Positions 8,623 through 17,180 of a stretch of 64,000 nucleotides of DNA are shown one piece after another. Each line of letters opens with the position of its first letter. Position 1 is the stretch's first letter. The DNA lies in the NCBI RefSeq assembly GCF_013410405.1, contig NZ_JACCFK010000001.1:3844001-3908000 (forward strand). The letters are read 5' to 3'. The notes beneath the pieces are model-generated. The model saw nothing but the letters and a program-made list of their open reading frames with translations, made no database searches and was not told where the DNA came from. Source of the DNA: Amycolatopsis endophytica. Its GTDB lineage: Bacteria; Actinomycetota; Actinomycetes; Mycobacteriales; Pseudonocardiaceae. The position numbers were made by a program, and so were the translations under genes.

Positions 8623-10947
8623 ATGGCGCCTCAACGGCGATCGCCCGCGCCCGGTGACGGGGCCCCGGCCCTGGAACGGCGCCGCTTCCTCGGTTACCTC
8701 CTCGCCGCGCCGACCCTCGCCGTCGCCGCACGGCTCGGCGGCGACCTCGCCTCCCCGGCTCCCGCCGACGCCGCGATCCCCGGCCTGCCCGGCCCCGCGG
8801 ACATCCTCGACCTCGGCGACGCGCTGAGCCTGGCGGCGGCACCGACCTCCGGTCTCATCGCGATCCAGGTCAACCGCGACGACACGGTGTCCTTCGCGGT
8901 GCCGCGCGCCGAGGTCGGCCAGGGCATCACGACGACCGTCGCGATGCTCATCGCCGAAGAGATGGACCTGCCACTGAGCAAGGTGGGCGTCAACCTCGCC
9001 GACGCCCGGCCCGAACTGGTCTTCAACCAGCTCACCGGCGGTTCGAACTCGGTGCGCTCGCTCTACACCCCGGTGCGGACCGCGGCGGCGATCGCCCGTT
9101 CCCGGCTGCTGTCCACGGCCGCCGCGCTGTGGAAGACCGACGTGTCAGCACTTTCCGTGCGCGACGGCGTGATCCGCTCCCGCTCGGGAGCCACCGCGAC
9201 CTTCGGCTCGCTCGCCGGGGCCGCCGCGTCCGCGCGCACCGAAGAAACCGGTGCGACGCTGAAAAGGACGTCGGAGTTCCGGATCATCGGCAAGCCGACC
9301 GGCCGCATCGACGCGCTCGACGCGGTCACCGGGCGCAAGCAGTTCACGATGGACCTGCAGGTTCCGGACGCGAAACCGACGATGATCTGCCGTCCGCCGA
9401 CGATCAACGGCACCGTGAGGTCCGTGCGGAACTCCGCCGAGGTCAAGGCGATGCCGGGCGTCACCGACGTGGTCACCGTGTCCTCCGGTGTCGCGGTGCG
9501 CGCCGAGACCTTCGGGCAGTGCATCGACGCCGTGCGCGCGCTCAAGGTCAACTGGGGACCGGGCACTGTGGACGGTGAGTCGGACGCCACCGTCGAGGCG
9601 AAGCTGCGCGCCGCGGCGCTCCCGCTCGCGGTGCCGCCGGTGCTGACGCAGTCGATCGACGCCGAATTCGTGTTCGCCTTCGCCAGCAACAGCGCGCTGG
9701 AAACCAACTGCGCCATCGCCGACGTGCGCGCCGACCGCGCCGAGATCTGGTCCGGGCTCAAGTCGCCGATCGTGGCGCAGGAACAGATCGCGACGATGCT
9801 GGGCCTGCCGATCCCGGCGGTCAAGGTGCACGTGGTCACCGGCGGCGGTTCCTTCGGCCGCAAGCTGTTCGGCGATGCCGCGCTGGAGGCCGCGGAGGTG
9901 TCGAAGAAGATCGGCAAACCGGTCAAGCTGATGTGGCACCGCGCCGACGATTCGCGCCACGGCCGCACCCACCCGGCGTGCATCTCCCGTGTCCGGGTCA
10001 ACCACGCGCTCGGCAACGTCGTCAGCTACGAGCAGCGGCACACCAGCGTCACCACCGACTTCGGGCACGGCCTCGGCGAGATCCTCACCGCGGTCGCGGC
10101 GAAGCTGCCGGTCGGCGACGTCGGCTTCTCCCAGACGGTGTTCCTGCTGTCCACGTCCATGCCCTACGACTTCGGCGTCACCACGCAGCTGCTCAACGAG
10201 GTGCCGCTGAAGTTCCACACCGCCAGCATGCGCAACGTCTACTCGCCCAACGTGGTCTGCGCGCGGGAGCTGATCGTCGACCAGCTGGCCGCGAAGATGG
10301 GGCAGGACCCGCTGGCGTTCCGACGCGGTTTCCTCAAGGACGACCGGATGCGCGCCGTCCTGGACAAGGTCGCCGAGGTCGGCAACTGGGGCCGGAAGAT
10401 GCCCGCCGGCACGGCGCAGGGCATCGCGCTGCACCACGAGTACAAGAGCGTGAGCGCGGTCCTGATGGAGATCGACTGCCGCCCGGAGACGGTGAACCGC
10501 AAGATCCGCGACGCCGTCGCCGGTCCGCGCATCACCAAGGCCGTGGCGGTCGTGGACGCCGGGCTGCCGATCAACCCGGCCGGACTGGAGGCACAGACCA
10601 TCGGCTGCGTCAACGACGGCATCGCGATGGCGCTCACCTCCAGCCTGCACGTCGACAAGGGTCTGCCGCTGGAAGCGAGCTGGGACAACTACTTCTACAC
10701 CCGGCAGTGGAACACGCCGCCGGAGATGGAGGTCGTCGTCATGCCCGCCACCACCGGCGAACCCGGTGGCGCGGGGGAACTCGCGGTCGCCAGTTCGTTC
10801 GCCGCGGCCGCCTGCGCGTACGGACGCGCGATGGGGAAGATGCCGACCCGCTTCCCGATCAACCACGGCACGCTGAGCTTCGAGCCGAAGCCGAAGGTGC
10901 CGCCGGTGCCCGAATCGCCGGTCGACGGCCTGTCCTACACGTACTGA
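8623..10947 (+). CDS. iorB: Isoquinoline 1-oxidoreductase-type molybdenum hydroxylase, large subunit
   Basis: This 774-residue molybdopterin-binding subunit of the xanthine oxidase family is exported by the Tat system, judging by the twin-arginine leader ERRRFLGYLLAAP at residues 18-30. Two molybdopterin domains can be traced by AEVGQGITT, TGGGSFGRK and, near the C-terminus, GGAGELAV, whose Glu is the expected catalytic base. It hydroxylates an N-heteroaromatic or an aldehyde; the substrate cannot be read from sequence. ATG 8623 is preceded by GGAAGGA. The Fe-S subunit gene starts 10 bp after its stop. There is no FAD subunit gene nearby, as is normal for the two-subunit IorAB type. Confidence 0.87.
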   Translation: MAPQRRSPAPGDGAPALERRRFLGYLLAAPTLAVAARLGGDLASPAPADAAIPGLPGPADILDLGDALSLAAAPTSGLIAIQVNRDDTVSFAVPRAEVGQGITTTVAMLIAEEMDLPLSKVGVNLADARPELVFNQLTGGSNSVRSLYTPVRTAAAIARSRLLSTAAALWKTDVSALSVRDGVIRSRSGATATFGSLAGAAASARTEETGATLKRTSEFRIIGKPTGRIDALDAVTGRKQFTMDLQVPDAKPTMICRPPTINGTVRSVRNSAEVKAMPGVTDVVTVSSGVAVRAETFGQCIDAVRALKVNWGPGTVDGESDATVEAKLRAAALPLAVPPVLTQSIDAEFVFAFASNSALETNCAIADVRADRAEIWSGLKSPIVAQEQIATMLGLPIPAVKVHVVTGGGSFGRKLFGDAALEAAEVSKKIGKPVKLMWHRADDSRHGRTHPACISRVRVNHALGNVVSYEQRHTSVTTDFGHGLGEILTAVAAKLPVGDVGFSQTVFLLSTSMPYDFGVTTQLLNEVPLKFHTASMRNVYSPNVVCARELIVDQLAAKMGQDPLAFRRGFLKDDRMRAVLDKVAEVGNWGRKMPAGTAQGIALHHEYKSVSAVLMEIDCRPETVNRKIRDAVAGPRITKAVAVVDAGLPINPAGLEAQTIGCVNDGIAMALTSSLHVDKGLPLEASWDNYFYTRQWNTPPEMEVVVMPATTGEPGGAGELAVASSFAAAACAYGRAMGKMPTRFPINHGTLSFEPKPKVPPVPESPVDGLSYTY

Positions 10948-10957
10948 GGAGCCCGCG

Positions 10958-11434
10958 TTGTCCCAACACACTTTCACCGTCAACGGCAAGCGGGTCACCG
11001 TCGACGCCGACGACAAGGTCCGGCTGCTGTGGGTACTGCGTGACCTGCTCGGCATCACCGGCCCCAAGTACGGCTGCGGCATCAACGTCTGCAAGGCGTG
11101 CACCAGCCACATCAACGGCAAGGCGTTCAACCCCTGCTCGGTGCCGGTGTCGGCGATCGGGCCGGACGACGAGATCACGACGATCGAAGGCGTCGCCGAC
11201 CCGGAGACCGGTGAGCTGCACCCGATGCAGCAGGCGTGGCTCGACCGGGACGTCGCGCAGTGCGGTTACTGCCAGCCGGGGCAGATCATGGCGGCCATCG
11301 CGAAGGTCAAGCAGGCCCGCGCCGCGGGCAGGGAGATCAGCGACGCCGACTTCGACGAGATCCGCAACATCTGCCGCTGCGGTACCTACTCACGGATCCG
11401 CGAAGCCGTGCGGGGTGCCGCGGCCCAGATGTAG
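10958..11434 (+). CDS. iorA: Isoquinoline 1-oxidoreductase-type [2Fe-2S] subunit
   Basis: This 158-residue small subunit carries two [2Fe-2S] clusters. The plant-ferredoxin-like cluster uses GCGINVCKAC plus a later Cys in FNPCSV, and the helical-domain cluster uses CGYCQPGQ and CRCGTY. It passes electrons from the molybdenum subunit to an outside acceptor. The start is TTG at 10958, placed by GAGGAG just upstream. The normal family order is often small-then-large; here the large subunit comes first. A strong terminator follows immediately, so iorBA form a two-gene unit. Confidence 0.9.
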   Translation: MSQHTFTVNGKRVTVDADDKVRLLWVLRDLLGITGPKYGCGINVCKACTSHINGKAFNPCSVPVSAIGPDDEITTIEGVADPETGELHPMQQAWLDRDVAQCGYCQPGQIMAAIAKVKQARAAGREISDADFDEIRNICRCGTYSRIREAVRGAAAQM

Positions 11435-11451
11435 CGCATGTGCGGTGAAAA

Positions 11452-11485
11452 GCCTCGCAATCCTCCGCGATTGCGGGGCTTTTTC
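11452..11485 (+). terminator. Intrinsic terminator after iorBA
   Basis: Arms 11452-11462 and 11469-11479 pair over 11 bp with one G-U pair and a 6-base loop. The run CTTTTT at 11479-11484 follows directly. This is the clearest classic terminator in the window and separates iorBA from the PucR gene. Confidence 0.85.
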
Positions 11486-11546
11486 GCCCGGTAGAAACTT
11501 TCGTGTTAGATGTTCGCGAGCCCTCGACGGGGAGGACGGACATCTC

Positions 11547-12740
11547 ATGCGATACACGGGCGCCGAACCCGCGGTGGCCGAGCTGGCCCGCCGCGCCCTG
11601 CCGCGGCTGCGGGAGATGACCACGGCGACCTACGGGCAGATCGTCGAAGAGATGACCGTCTACCGCGACGAGCGATTCGTGTCGCATGCGGACCTGCACA
11701 CCTCGTGCCGGGACAACCTGCAGTTCCTCCTGCGGGCGCTGTCCACCTCCGGCGCCCCCGACCTGTCCCAGGCCCGCGCGACCGGGCGGGAACGCGCACT
11801 GATGGGCGCGCCGCTGCCGGAACTGCTGCGCGCGTTCCGCATCGGGTTCACGCAGGTGTGGCAGTGTTTCGTCGGGCTGACCGCGCAGGACGTCGACACC
11901 CTCGTCGCGGCGACGACGGCCATCTGGACCCTCATGGACGACTACACCGAGGCGCTGACCTCGACCTACCGCGCGACGATGGCCGAGATCAGCCGTACGC
12001 GGCAGAACCGCAGGCTGGCGTTGGTGGAGGCGTTGTTCGCGGGCGGCAGCACCGGCGACGGCACGCTGTGGGACATCGCGCGGATGCTGGACCTCCCGCT
12101 GGAGGGCATGTTCGTCGTCGTCGCCGCGGAGACGCCCGGCCTGGGGCAGGAAGCGCTGCCGTTGGTCGAGGTCCGGTTGCGGGAGGCCCACCACGTCTCG
12201 GCCTGGCGGCTCACGCCGGAGCTGCAGATCGGGGTGGTGTCGCTGCGCGAGGTGGAACCGGTGCTGGACCTGCTGCGCGACGACTGCCGTGGCCGGGCCG
12301 GGATGAGCCCCGTGTTCCGCGGCCTCGGCGAGACCGCCCGCGCCCTGCACCTCGCGCGCGTGGCACTGGGCAGCCTCCCGGCGGGGGCGAAGGACGTGGC
12401 GCGGTTCAACGAGTCCCCGCTGGCCGGGCTGGTCGCGAGCGACCCGGAGGCGTCGGCGCAGCTGGCCGGTCAGGTGCTGCGGCCGATCCTGGAGTTGCCG
12501 GGCGATGAGGGCAACGTGCTGTTGCTGACCCTGCGGGCGTGGTTCGAATGCGGGGGGAACACCAAACAGGTCGCCGAACGGGTCTACTGCCACCCGAACA
12601 CCGTGCGGCACCGGCTGAAACGGATCACGGACGTGCTGGGCCGTTCGATGAGCGACCCGTCGGACATCGCGGAACTCGGCACGGCGCTGCGCGCGCTGTC
12701 CATGTTCGGCGACAGTGCCCGCCGCGCCGTGAAAAGCTAG
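11547..12740 (+). CDS. PucR/CdaR-family transcriptional regulator
   Basis: This 397-residue regulator has an RsbRD-like N-terminal helical domain, a degenerate GGDEF-like central part and a C-terminal PucR helix-turn-helix (NTKQVAERVYCHPNTVRHRL, about residues 345-364). Relatives activate catabolic genes, including purine oxidation. Being next to iorBA, a molybdenum hydroxylase of the xanthine oxidase superfamily, makes it a candidate regulator of that operon; this is inference. ATG 11547 follows GGGGAGGACGGA. Its stop overlaps the convergent DUF4235 stop by 4 bp (CTAG, 12737-12740). Confidence 0.8.
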   Translation: MRYTGAEPAVAELARRALPRLREMTTATYGQIVEEMTVYRDERFVSHADLHTSCRDNLQFLLRALSTSGAPDLSQARATGRERALMGAPLPELLRAFRIGFTQVWQCFVGLTAQDVDTLVAATTAIWTLMDDYTEALTSTYRATMAEISRTRQNRRLALVEALFAGGSTGDGTLWDIARMLDLPLEGMFVVVAAETPGLGQEALPLVEVRLREAHHVSAWRLTPELQIGVVSLREVEPVLDLLRDDCRGRAGMSPVFRGLGETARALHLARVALGSLPAGAKDVARFNESPLAGLVASDPEASAQLAGQVLRPILELPGDEGNVLLLTLRAWFECGGNTKQVAERVYCHPNTVRHRLKRITDVLGRSMSDPSDIAELGTALRALSMFGDSARRAVKS

Positions 12741-12997
12741 TCGTCGAGCTTTTTGCCCGTCGCCTTGGTGAACGCCTTCGCGCCTGCCCGGTCGACCGCC
12801 GCTTTGACGCCGCCGAAGATCGCGCCCTGCAGCACCGCCGCGAGGAGCACTTCCTTGGTCGAGTAGTCCGACGACGTGGCGTCCGGTGCGTCGTCCTCGC
12901 CGGTGGACGCCTTCCACGCCTGCTTGAACAGCATCCCGGCGAGCACCCCGCCGAGCGCGCTCACGGCCAGGCTCAGCGGTTTGTACATCAGTTTCAT
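12737..12997 (-). CDS. DUF4235 family small membrane protein
   Basis: This 86-residue protein has two hydrophobic segments (LSLAVSALGGVLAGMLF near residues 8-24 and VLLAAVLQGAIFGGVKAAV near 50-68) and a basic tail, as in actinobacterial DUF4235 proteins of unknown role. ATG 12997 has GGAGAGGTG upstream on the minus strand. It converges on the PucR gene with a 4-bp stop overlap. A role at the membrane is all that can be inferred. Confidence 0.8.
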   Translation of the reverse strand: MKLMYKPLSLAVSALGGVLAGMLFKQAWKASTGEDDAPDATSSDYSTKEVLLAAVLQGAIFGGVKAAVDRAGAKAFTKATGKKLDD

Positions 12998-13132
12998 CCC
13001 GTCACCTCTCCACAGTGGACCCGGCTCCGCCACGCCGGGTACCCGCGGTTTCCGGCGTTCACACGGGGCCGTTGTGCGTGGGCGGTGAGGGGCGTACCTT
13101 GGCGCGATACTTCGCCGGGAGGGTTTGGGCTG

Positions 13133-13495
13133 GTGGTCAGGGGCAAGGTCGTCCGGTTCGACGAGTTGCGCGGGTACGGGTTCGTGGCGCCGGAGGGAGG
13201 TGGCGAGGACGTCTTCATGCACGTCAACGATCTCGACGTGGACAAACGCCTGATCACCCCCGGTGTGGTCGTCGAGTTCACGGTCGAGGACGGTGAGCGC
13301 GGGCTCAAGGCGTCGGGCATCCGTCTGGTACGCCAGGCCGGTGACGGCGACGACCCGAACCCGGCGCACGACTTCCGCGAGGAACTGACCGAGGCGCTGC
13401 TCACCGGGGTCCCCACGTTGACGGCCGAGGAGGTCCTCCGGGTCCGCCGCTGCGTCCTCGAACTCGTCCGTGACCACGGGTGGCTCGGCGGCTGA
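13133..13495 (+). CDS. Cold-shock-domain protein with C-terminal extension
   Basis: This 120-residue protein opens with a cold-shock domain: GKVVRFDELRGYGFVAPEGG contains RNP1 (YGFV), and DVFMHVNDL holds RNP2. Residues past about 70 form an extension (REELTEALLTGVPTLTAEEV) absent from the 67-residue CspA type. It probably binds single-stranded nucleic acid. GTG 13133 was chosen because GGGAGGG stands 9 bases upstream and homology starts there; an open frame further left has no support. Confidence 0.85.
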   Translation: MVRGKVVRFDELRGYGFVAPEGGGEDVFMHVNDLDVDKRLITPGVVVEFTVEDGERGLKASGIRLVRQAGDGDDPNPAHDFREELTEALLTGVPTLTAEEVLRVRRCVLELVRDHGWLGG

Positions 13496-13532
13496 ATGTT
13501 TCGGGCCCCTGGTCGCGGGCACACGAACGGGT

Positions 13533-14723
13533 ATGAAGGCTGTTACCTGGCACGGCAAGCGTGACGTCCGCGTCGACGAGGTCCCGGACCCGCGGATCGA
13601 GGAGCCCACGGACGCGATCGTGCGCATCACCTCGACCGGCATCTGCGGCTCCGACCTGCACCTGTACGAGGTGCTCGGGCCGTTCATGGGCGAAGGTGAC
13701 ATCCTCGGGCACGAACCGATGGGCATCGTGGAGGAGGCCGGCCCGGGGGTGCCGAACCTCAGGGCGGGCGACCGGGTCGTGGTGCCGTTCAACATCTCGT
13801 GCGGTCACTGCTACATGTGCGACCACGGCCTGCAGTCGCAGTGCGAGACCACCCAGGTCACCGAGAAGGGCAAGGGCGGCGCCCTGTTCGGCTACACGAA
13901 GCTCTACGGCCAGGTCCCCGGCGGCCAGGCCGAGTACCTGCGGGTCCCGCAGGCGCAGTACGGCCCCGTCAAGGTGCCCGACGGCCCCTCCGACGAACGG
14001 TTCCTCTACCTCTCCGACGTGGTGCCCACCGCCTGGCAGGCCGTCGACTACGCCCAGGTCCCGGCCGAGGGCAGCGTCGTCGTGTTCGGGCTGGGGCCGA
14101 TCGGGCAGATGTGCTGCCGCATCGCCCGGCACCGGGGCGCGGGCAAGGTCATCGGCGTGGACCTCGTGCCCGAGCGGCTCGCGCTGGCCGCCCGCTACGG
14201 CGTCACCACGGTCGACGCACGCGCCGAGAAGGACGTGCCGGGCGCGATCCGCGACCTGACCGACGGCCGTGGCGCCGATTCGGTGATCGACGCGGTCGGC
14301 ATGGAAGCCCACGGCGCGCCGCTGGGCAAGCTCGCGCACCAGATGGTCGGGCTGCTGCCGGACCGGGTGGCCGCCCCGCTGATGGAGAAGGGCGGGGTGG
14401 ACCGGCTCGCGGTGCTGCACCAGGCCATCGACACCGTGCGCCGCGGCGGCACCATCTCGCTGTCCGGGGTCTACGGCGGCATGCTCGATCCGCTGCCGAT
14501 GATGGAGCTGTTCGACAAGCAGATCCAGTTGCGGATGGGCCAGGCCAACGTGCGGCACTGGATCGACGACGTGCTGCCGCTGGTCAGCGATGAGTCGGAT
14601 CCGCTCGGTGTGGAGGACCTCGCGACCCACAAGCTGCCGCTGGACAAGGCGCCGGAGGCGTACCGGATGTTCCAGCAGAAGCAGGACGGGGCGATCAAGA
14701 TCCTGCTTCAGCCTTCGGTGTGA
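13533..14723 (+). CDS. Zinc-dependent alcohol/formaldehyde-dehydrogenase-like protein
   Basis: This 396-residue medium-chain dehydrogenase keeps the catalytic zinc site (ICGSDLH, GHEPMG) and the four structural cysteines in CGHCYMCDHGLQSQC (C-x2-C-x2-C-x7-C). The Rossmann motif is GLGPIG. A longer loop after the zinc lobe (KGKGGALFGYTKLYGQVPGG) resembles glutathione-independent formaldehyde dehydrogenases, but substrate use cannot be settled from sequence. ATG 13533 lies 37 bp after the cold-shock gene with a weak ribosome binding site. It stands alone. Confidence 0.83.
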   Translation: MKAVTWHGKRDVRVDEVPDPRIEEPTDAIVRITSTGICGSDLHLYEVLGPFMGEGDILGHEPMGIVEEAGPGVPNLRAGDRVVVPFNISCGHCYMCDHGLQSQCETTQVTEKGKGGALFGYTKLYGQVPGGQAEYLRVPQAQYGPVKVPDGPSDERFLYLSDVVPTAWQAVDYAQVPAEGSVVVFGLGPIGQMCCRIARHRGAGKVIGVDLVPERLALAARYGVTTVDARAEKDVPGAIRDLTDGRGADSVIDAVGMEAHGAPLGKLAHQMVGLLPDRVAAPLMEKGGVDRLAVLHQAIDTVRRGGTISLSGVYGGMLDPLPMMELFDKQIQLRMGQANVRHWIDDVLPLVSDESDPLGVEDLATHKLPLDKAPEAYRMFQQKQDGAIKILLQPSV

Positions 14724-14860
14724 CGGAGGCGGCACGACAGGATTTCCGGACAGCGGAGCGTAGCCCCGGATGATCGCCCGGCTATGATCTGGCTCCCTGG
14801 GATTGTCCAGCAGCGTGGCACCCGTGTTCGCAGCAACTCCACTGCAGGAGCCGTTCACGC

Positions 14861-15538
14861 ATGTCCACGTCCCGGAAGCCGGACCCGTTGTCCGACCTGC
14901 CCGCAGGCCAGCGCGCCGATCAGGTCGGGATGTACCACTGGGACACCCGTGCCGCGAGGTGGACGTGGTCTTCGGAGATCTTCCAGATGTATGGCTACCA
15001 GGCGGGTGCCGTCGAGCCGGGCCTGGAGCTGGTCACGAAGCACGGTCACCCGACCGACCGGCGCCAGCTGGCCGCCGTGTTCGACGAAGCGCGCCGCACT
15101 GGTGAGCCGTTCAGCGCGCAGCAGCGCATCCTGGCCGCCGACGAGAGCACCCGCGCGGTCGTCGTGGTCGGCGATGTCGAGGTCGAGGCCGGTGAGACCA
15201 TCGGCGTCCACGGCTACTACGTCGACCTGACCACCGCCCGCGTCCGGGAGGCCGAGCAGTTGTCGGAGCTGGCCGGTGAGGCCGCCGGGCTGCAGCGCGC
15301 GATGGCCTCGCGTGCCACGATCGAGCAGGCCAAGGGCATGATCATGCTCGCCTACGGCCACGATTCGGCGGCCGCGTTCGAGTTGCTCATCCGCGTTTCG
15401 CAGCAGAGCAACACGAAGCTGCGTGACCTCGCCGACCGGCTGGTCGAAGCGGTGCACGCCGCGGGCAGGCCGCCCGAGCAGGCCCGTGCCTACCTCGAAA
15501 CGGTTTTGGCACGATTGTCGGGTCCGGAGGACGTGTAA
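14861..15538 (+). CDS. PAS and ANTAR domain RNA-binding regulator
   Basis: This 225-residue cytoplasmic protein pairs a PAS sensor (WDTRAARWTWSSEIFQMYGY, about residues 27-46, through residue 130) with a C-terminal ANTAR domain (LQRAMASRATIEQAKGMIM onward, about 145-205). ANTAR domains bind paired RNA hairpins and act as antiterminators. The PAS sensor would supply the signal; no ligand is evident. The ATG at 14861 follows CAGGAG at a somewhat long spacing. It is monocistronic or co-transcribed with the SRPBCC gene 54 bp downstream. Confidence 0.87.
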   Translation: MSTSRKPDPLSDLPAGQRADQVGMYHWDTRAARWTWSSEIFQMYGYQAGAVEPGLELVTKHGHPTDRRQLAAVFDEARRTGEPFSAQQRILAADESTRAVVVVGDVEVEAGETIGVHGYYVDLTTARVREAEQLSELAGEAAGLQRAMASRATIEQAKGMIMLAYGHDSAAAFELLIRVSQQSNTKLRDLADRLVEAVHAAGRPPEQARAYLETVLARLSGPEDV

Positions 15539-15592
15539 CCCCGGTGGGCCGAGGTACCCGGACCGTGACCGGGAGAAAGGAGACCCACCGCG

Positions 15593-16057
15593 ATGAGCAC
15601 GATCACCGAGTCCGTTGACGTCGATGTGGATGTCAGCACCGCCTACAACCAGTGGACGCAGTTCGAGTCGTTCCCCGAGTTCATGGAGGGCGTCGAGCAG
15701 ATCCGCCAGCTCGATGACACCCATATGCACTGGGTGACGAAGGTCGGCGGTGCGACCCGCGAGTTCGACGCGACCATCACCGAGCAGCACCCCGACGAGC
15801 GGGTGGCGTGGACGTCCGATTCGGGGCCGAACCACGCCGGTGTCATCACCTTCCACCGCCTCGGCGACAACCGGACGCGGGTGACCGCGCAGATGGACAT
15901 CGACCCGGATGGTTTCGCCGAGCAGGCCGGCGACAAGCTGGGGATCCTGGACCGCCGGGTACACGGCGACATGGAACGCTTCAAGGCGTTCATCGAGAAG
16001 CGTGGCGGGCGGGAAACCGGCGCGTGGCGGGGCGACGTGGAGCGCCCGGGCAGCTGA
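15593..16057 (+). CDS. SRPBCC-fold protein (polyketide cyclase/dehydrase-like)
   Basis: This 154-residue START-like protein begins with the usual strand TITESVDVDVDVSTAYNQW and contains FPEFMEGVEQI, EHPDERVAW-like and GVITFHRL segments of the SRPBCC fold, which forms a hydrophobic binding cavity. No catalytic residues are obvious, and actinobacterial relatives are often stress-linked with unknown ligands. AAGGAG at 15577-15582 supports ATG 15593. Its stop overlaps the udgX start by one base (TGATG), so the two are co-translated. Confidence 0.82.
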   Translation: MSTITESVDVDVDVSTAYNQWTQFESFPEFMEGVEQIRQLDDTHMHWVTKVGGATREFDATITEQHPDERVAWTSDSGPNHAGVITFHRLGDNRTRVTAQMDIDPDGFAEQAGDKLGILDRRVHGDMERFKAFIEKRGGRETGAWRGDVERPGS

Positions 16058-16689
16058 TGGCGACCCGCACGCGGGGTGACGCCGCCGAGTTCGTGCCGGA
16101 CAGCCATTCGCTGACCCGGCTCCGCTCGGCGGCGCGGGACTGTCACGGTTGCGATCTCTACCGGGACGCCACGCACACTGTTTTCGGGGACGGCCCGGCA
16201 CCGGCGAAGGTCCTGATGCTCGGGGAGCAGCCGGGGGACCGCGAAGATGTCGAAGGCGCCCCTTTCGTCGGCCCCGCCGGACGTGTGCTCGACCGCGCCC
16301 TGGAGGAAGCGGGCGTCGACCGTTCCCAGGTATACGTGACGAACGCTGTGAAACACTTCAAGTTCGTGCCCTCGGAGCGGGGCAAGCAGCGCATCCACAA
16401 GAAGCCGTCCCGCGGGGAGATCGTCGCCTGCCGGCCCTGGCTCCTCGCGGAACTCGACGCGGTCCGGCCGGAGACCGTGGTACTCCTCGGTGCCACGGCG
16501 GCTTCTTCGTTGATGGGACCGTCCTTCCGGGTCACCGCGCACCGTGGCGAGTTGCTCCCCGCGCCGGACGAGTTCGACGGCCACCCGGAGCAGGTGCTGC
16601 CGACGGTGCACCCGTCATCGGTACTGCGGGCACCCGACCGAGCCGACGCCTACGCGGCACTGGTCGCGGACCTACGGGCCGTACCGTAG
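16057..16689 (+). CDS. udgX: UdgX-type uracil-DNA glycosylase/cross-linker
   Basis: This 210-residue family-4-like uracil-DNA glycosylase has motif GEQPGDREDVEGAPF (56-70) and HPSSVLR (185-191). It carries the UdgX hallmark loop RGKQRIHKKP, whose His114 matches the histidine that becomes covalently attached to the abasic site in Mycobacterium smegmatis UdgX. Cys29, Cys32 and Cys125 are the only cysteines; His100 in VKHFK sits where family-4 enzymes have the other cluster Cys, fitting a 3Cys-1His iron-sulfur site. ATG 16057 overlaps the SRPBCC stop. It probably functions in DNA damage tolerance. Confidence 0.9.
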   Translation: MATRTRGDAAEFVPDSHSLTRLRSAARDCHGCDLYRDATHTVFGDGPAPAKVLMLGEQPGDREDVEGAPFVGPAGRVLDRALEEAGVDRSQVYVTNAVKHFKFVPSERGKQRIHKKPSRGEIVACRPWLLAELDAVRPETVVLLGATAASSLMGPSFRVTAHRGELLPAPDEFDGHPEQVLPTVHPSSVLRAPDRADAYAALVADLRAVP

Positions 16690-16720
16690 GCGAGCGCCAG
16701 CGAGCCGCAGTAACACCCGA

Positions 16721-16869
16721 GCTGGGTGGTCATCCCGTCGCCTGACCCTGGACGATCACCTTGAGCCAGGGCCGCAACATCCGTGCTCGCGTGAGGTTTC
16801 ATGCCAACCTTGCGGCCCTGGCTCAAGGTGATAGGCACAAACCGGAAGGCGACGGGACGACCACCCAGC
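16721..16869. repeat. Nested long inverted repeat
   Basis: The inner arms 16755-16777 and 16810-16832 are perfect 23-bp complements around a 32-base loop. The outer arms 16721-16742 and 16848-16869 match over 22 bp with one mismatch. The whole can form a cruciform or a long RNA stem. The outer arm sequence (GACCACCCAGC) recurs near 24660. It lies just after udgX, with no gene inside. Confidence 0.85.
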
Positions 16870-16898
16870 GACCACCTCGTTGAGGTGAGCCGGACTCG

Positions 16899-16941
16899 AA
16901 AACCCCTGGTCATCCCGGAGCCAGCCCGTCCGGCGAGGACT
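16899..16941 (+). repeat. Dispersed 43-bp intergenic repeat, copy 1
   Basis: This segment, beginning AAAACCCCTGGTCATCCC, matches 49069-49111 at 41 of 43 positions. Weaker similarity continues on both sides (GATCTT on the right; GCGAGCG-C/T-CAGCGA soon after the preceding stop codon in both loci). Both copies lie in gene-free gaps downstream of plus-strand genes. Confidence 0.8.
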
Positions 16942-17046
16942 ATCCCTTGATCTTTGAACCCTCGCGTGGGGCAGGCGAGCCGCTGGGCGCGTCGCCGTCG
17001 AGTAGTCGGTCACCACAGACCGCCCCCGCCCCTCCTCGCGGATGGT

Positions 17047-17112
17047 TTCGGTCGCCGAGCAGGCGGGTCAAGGCGGGAAAGCGTGCCTTGACCCGCCTGA
17101 TCGGCGACCGAA
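17047..17112. repeat. Two-part palindromic repeat, copy 1
   Basis: Arms 17062-17074 and 17085-17097 are perfect 13-bp complements with a 10-base loop. A further 12-bp perfect stem (17047-17058 with 17101-17112) surrounds them across a 3-by-3 internal loop. Related sequence (GAGCAGG, GTCAAGGCGGG, AAG) recurs at 36541-36600 with compensating changes in the stem. Confidence 0.8.
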
Positions 17113-17180
17113 GCGGGCTTGGGATGAGGGGCGGGGGAGGTCCGGGCACGTCTTGGTTGGCTTGCGTTCCCGGGTGTTGG

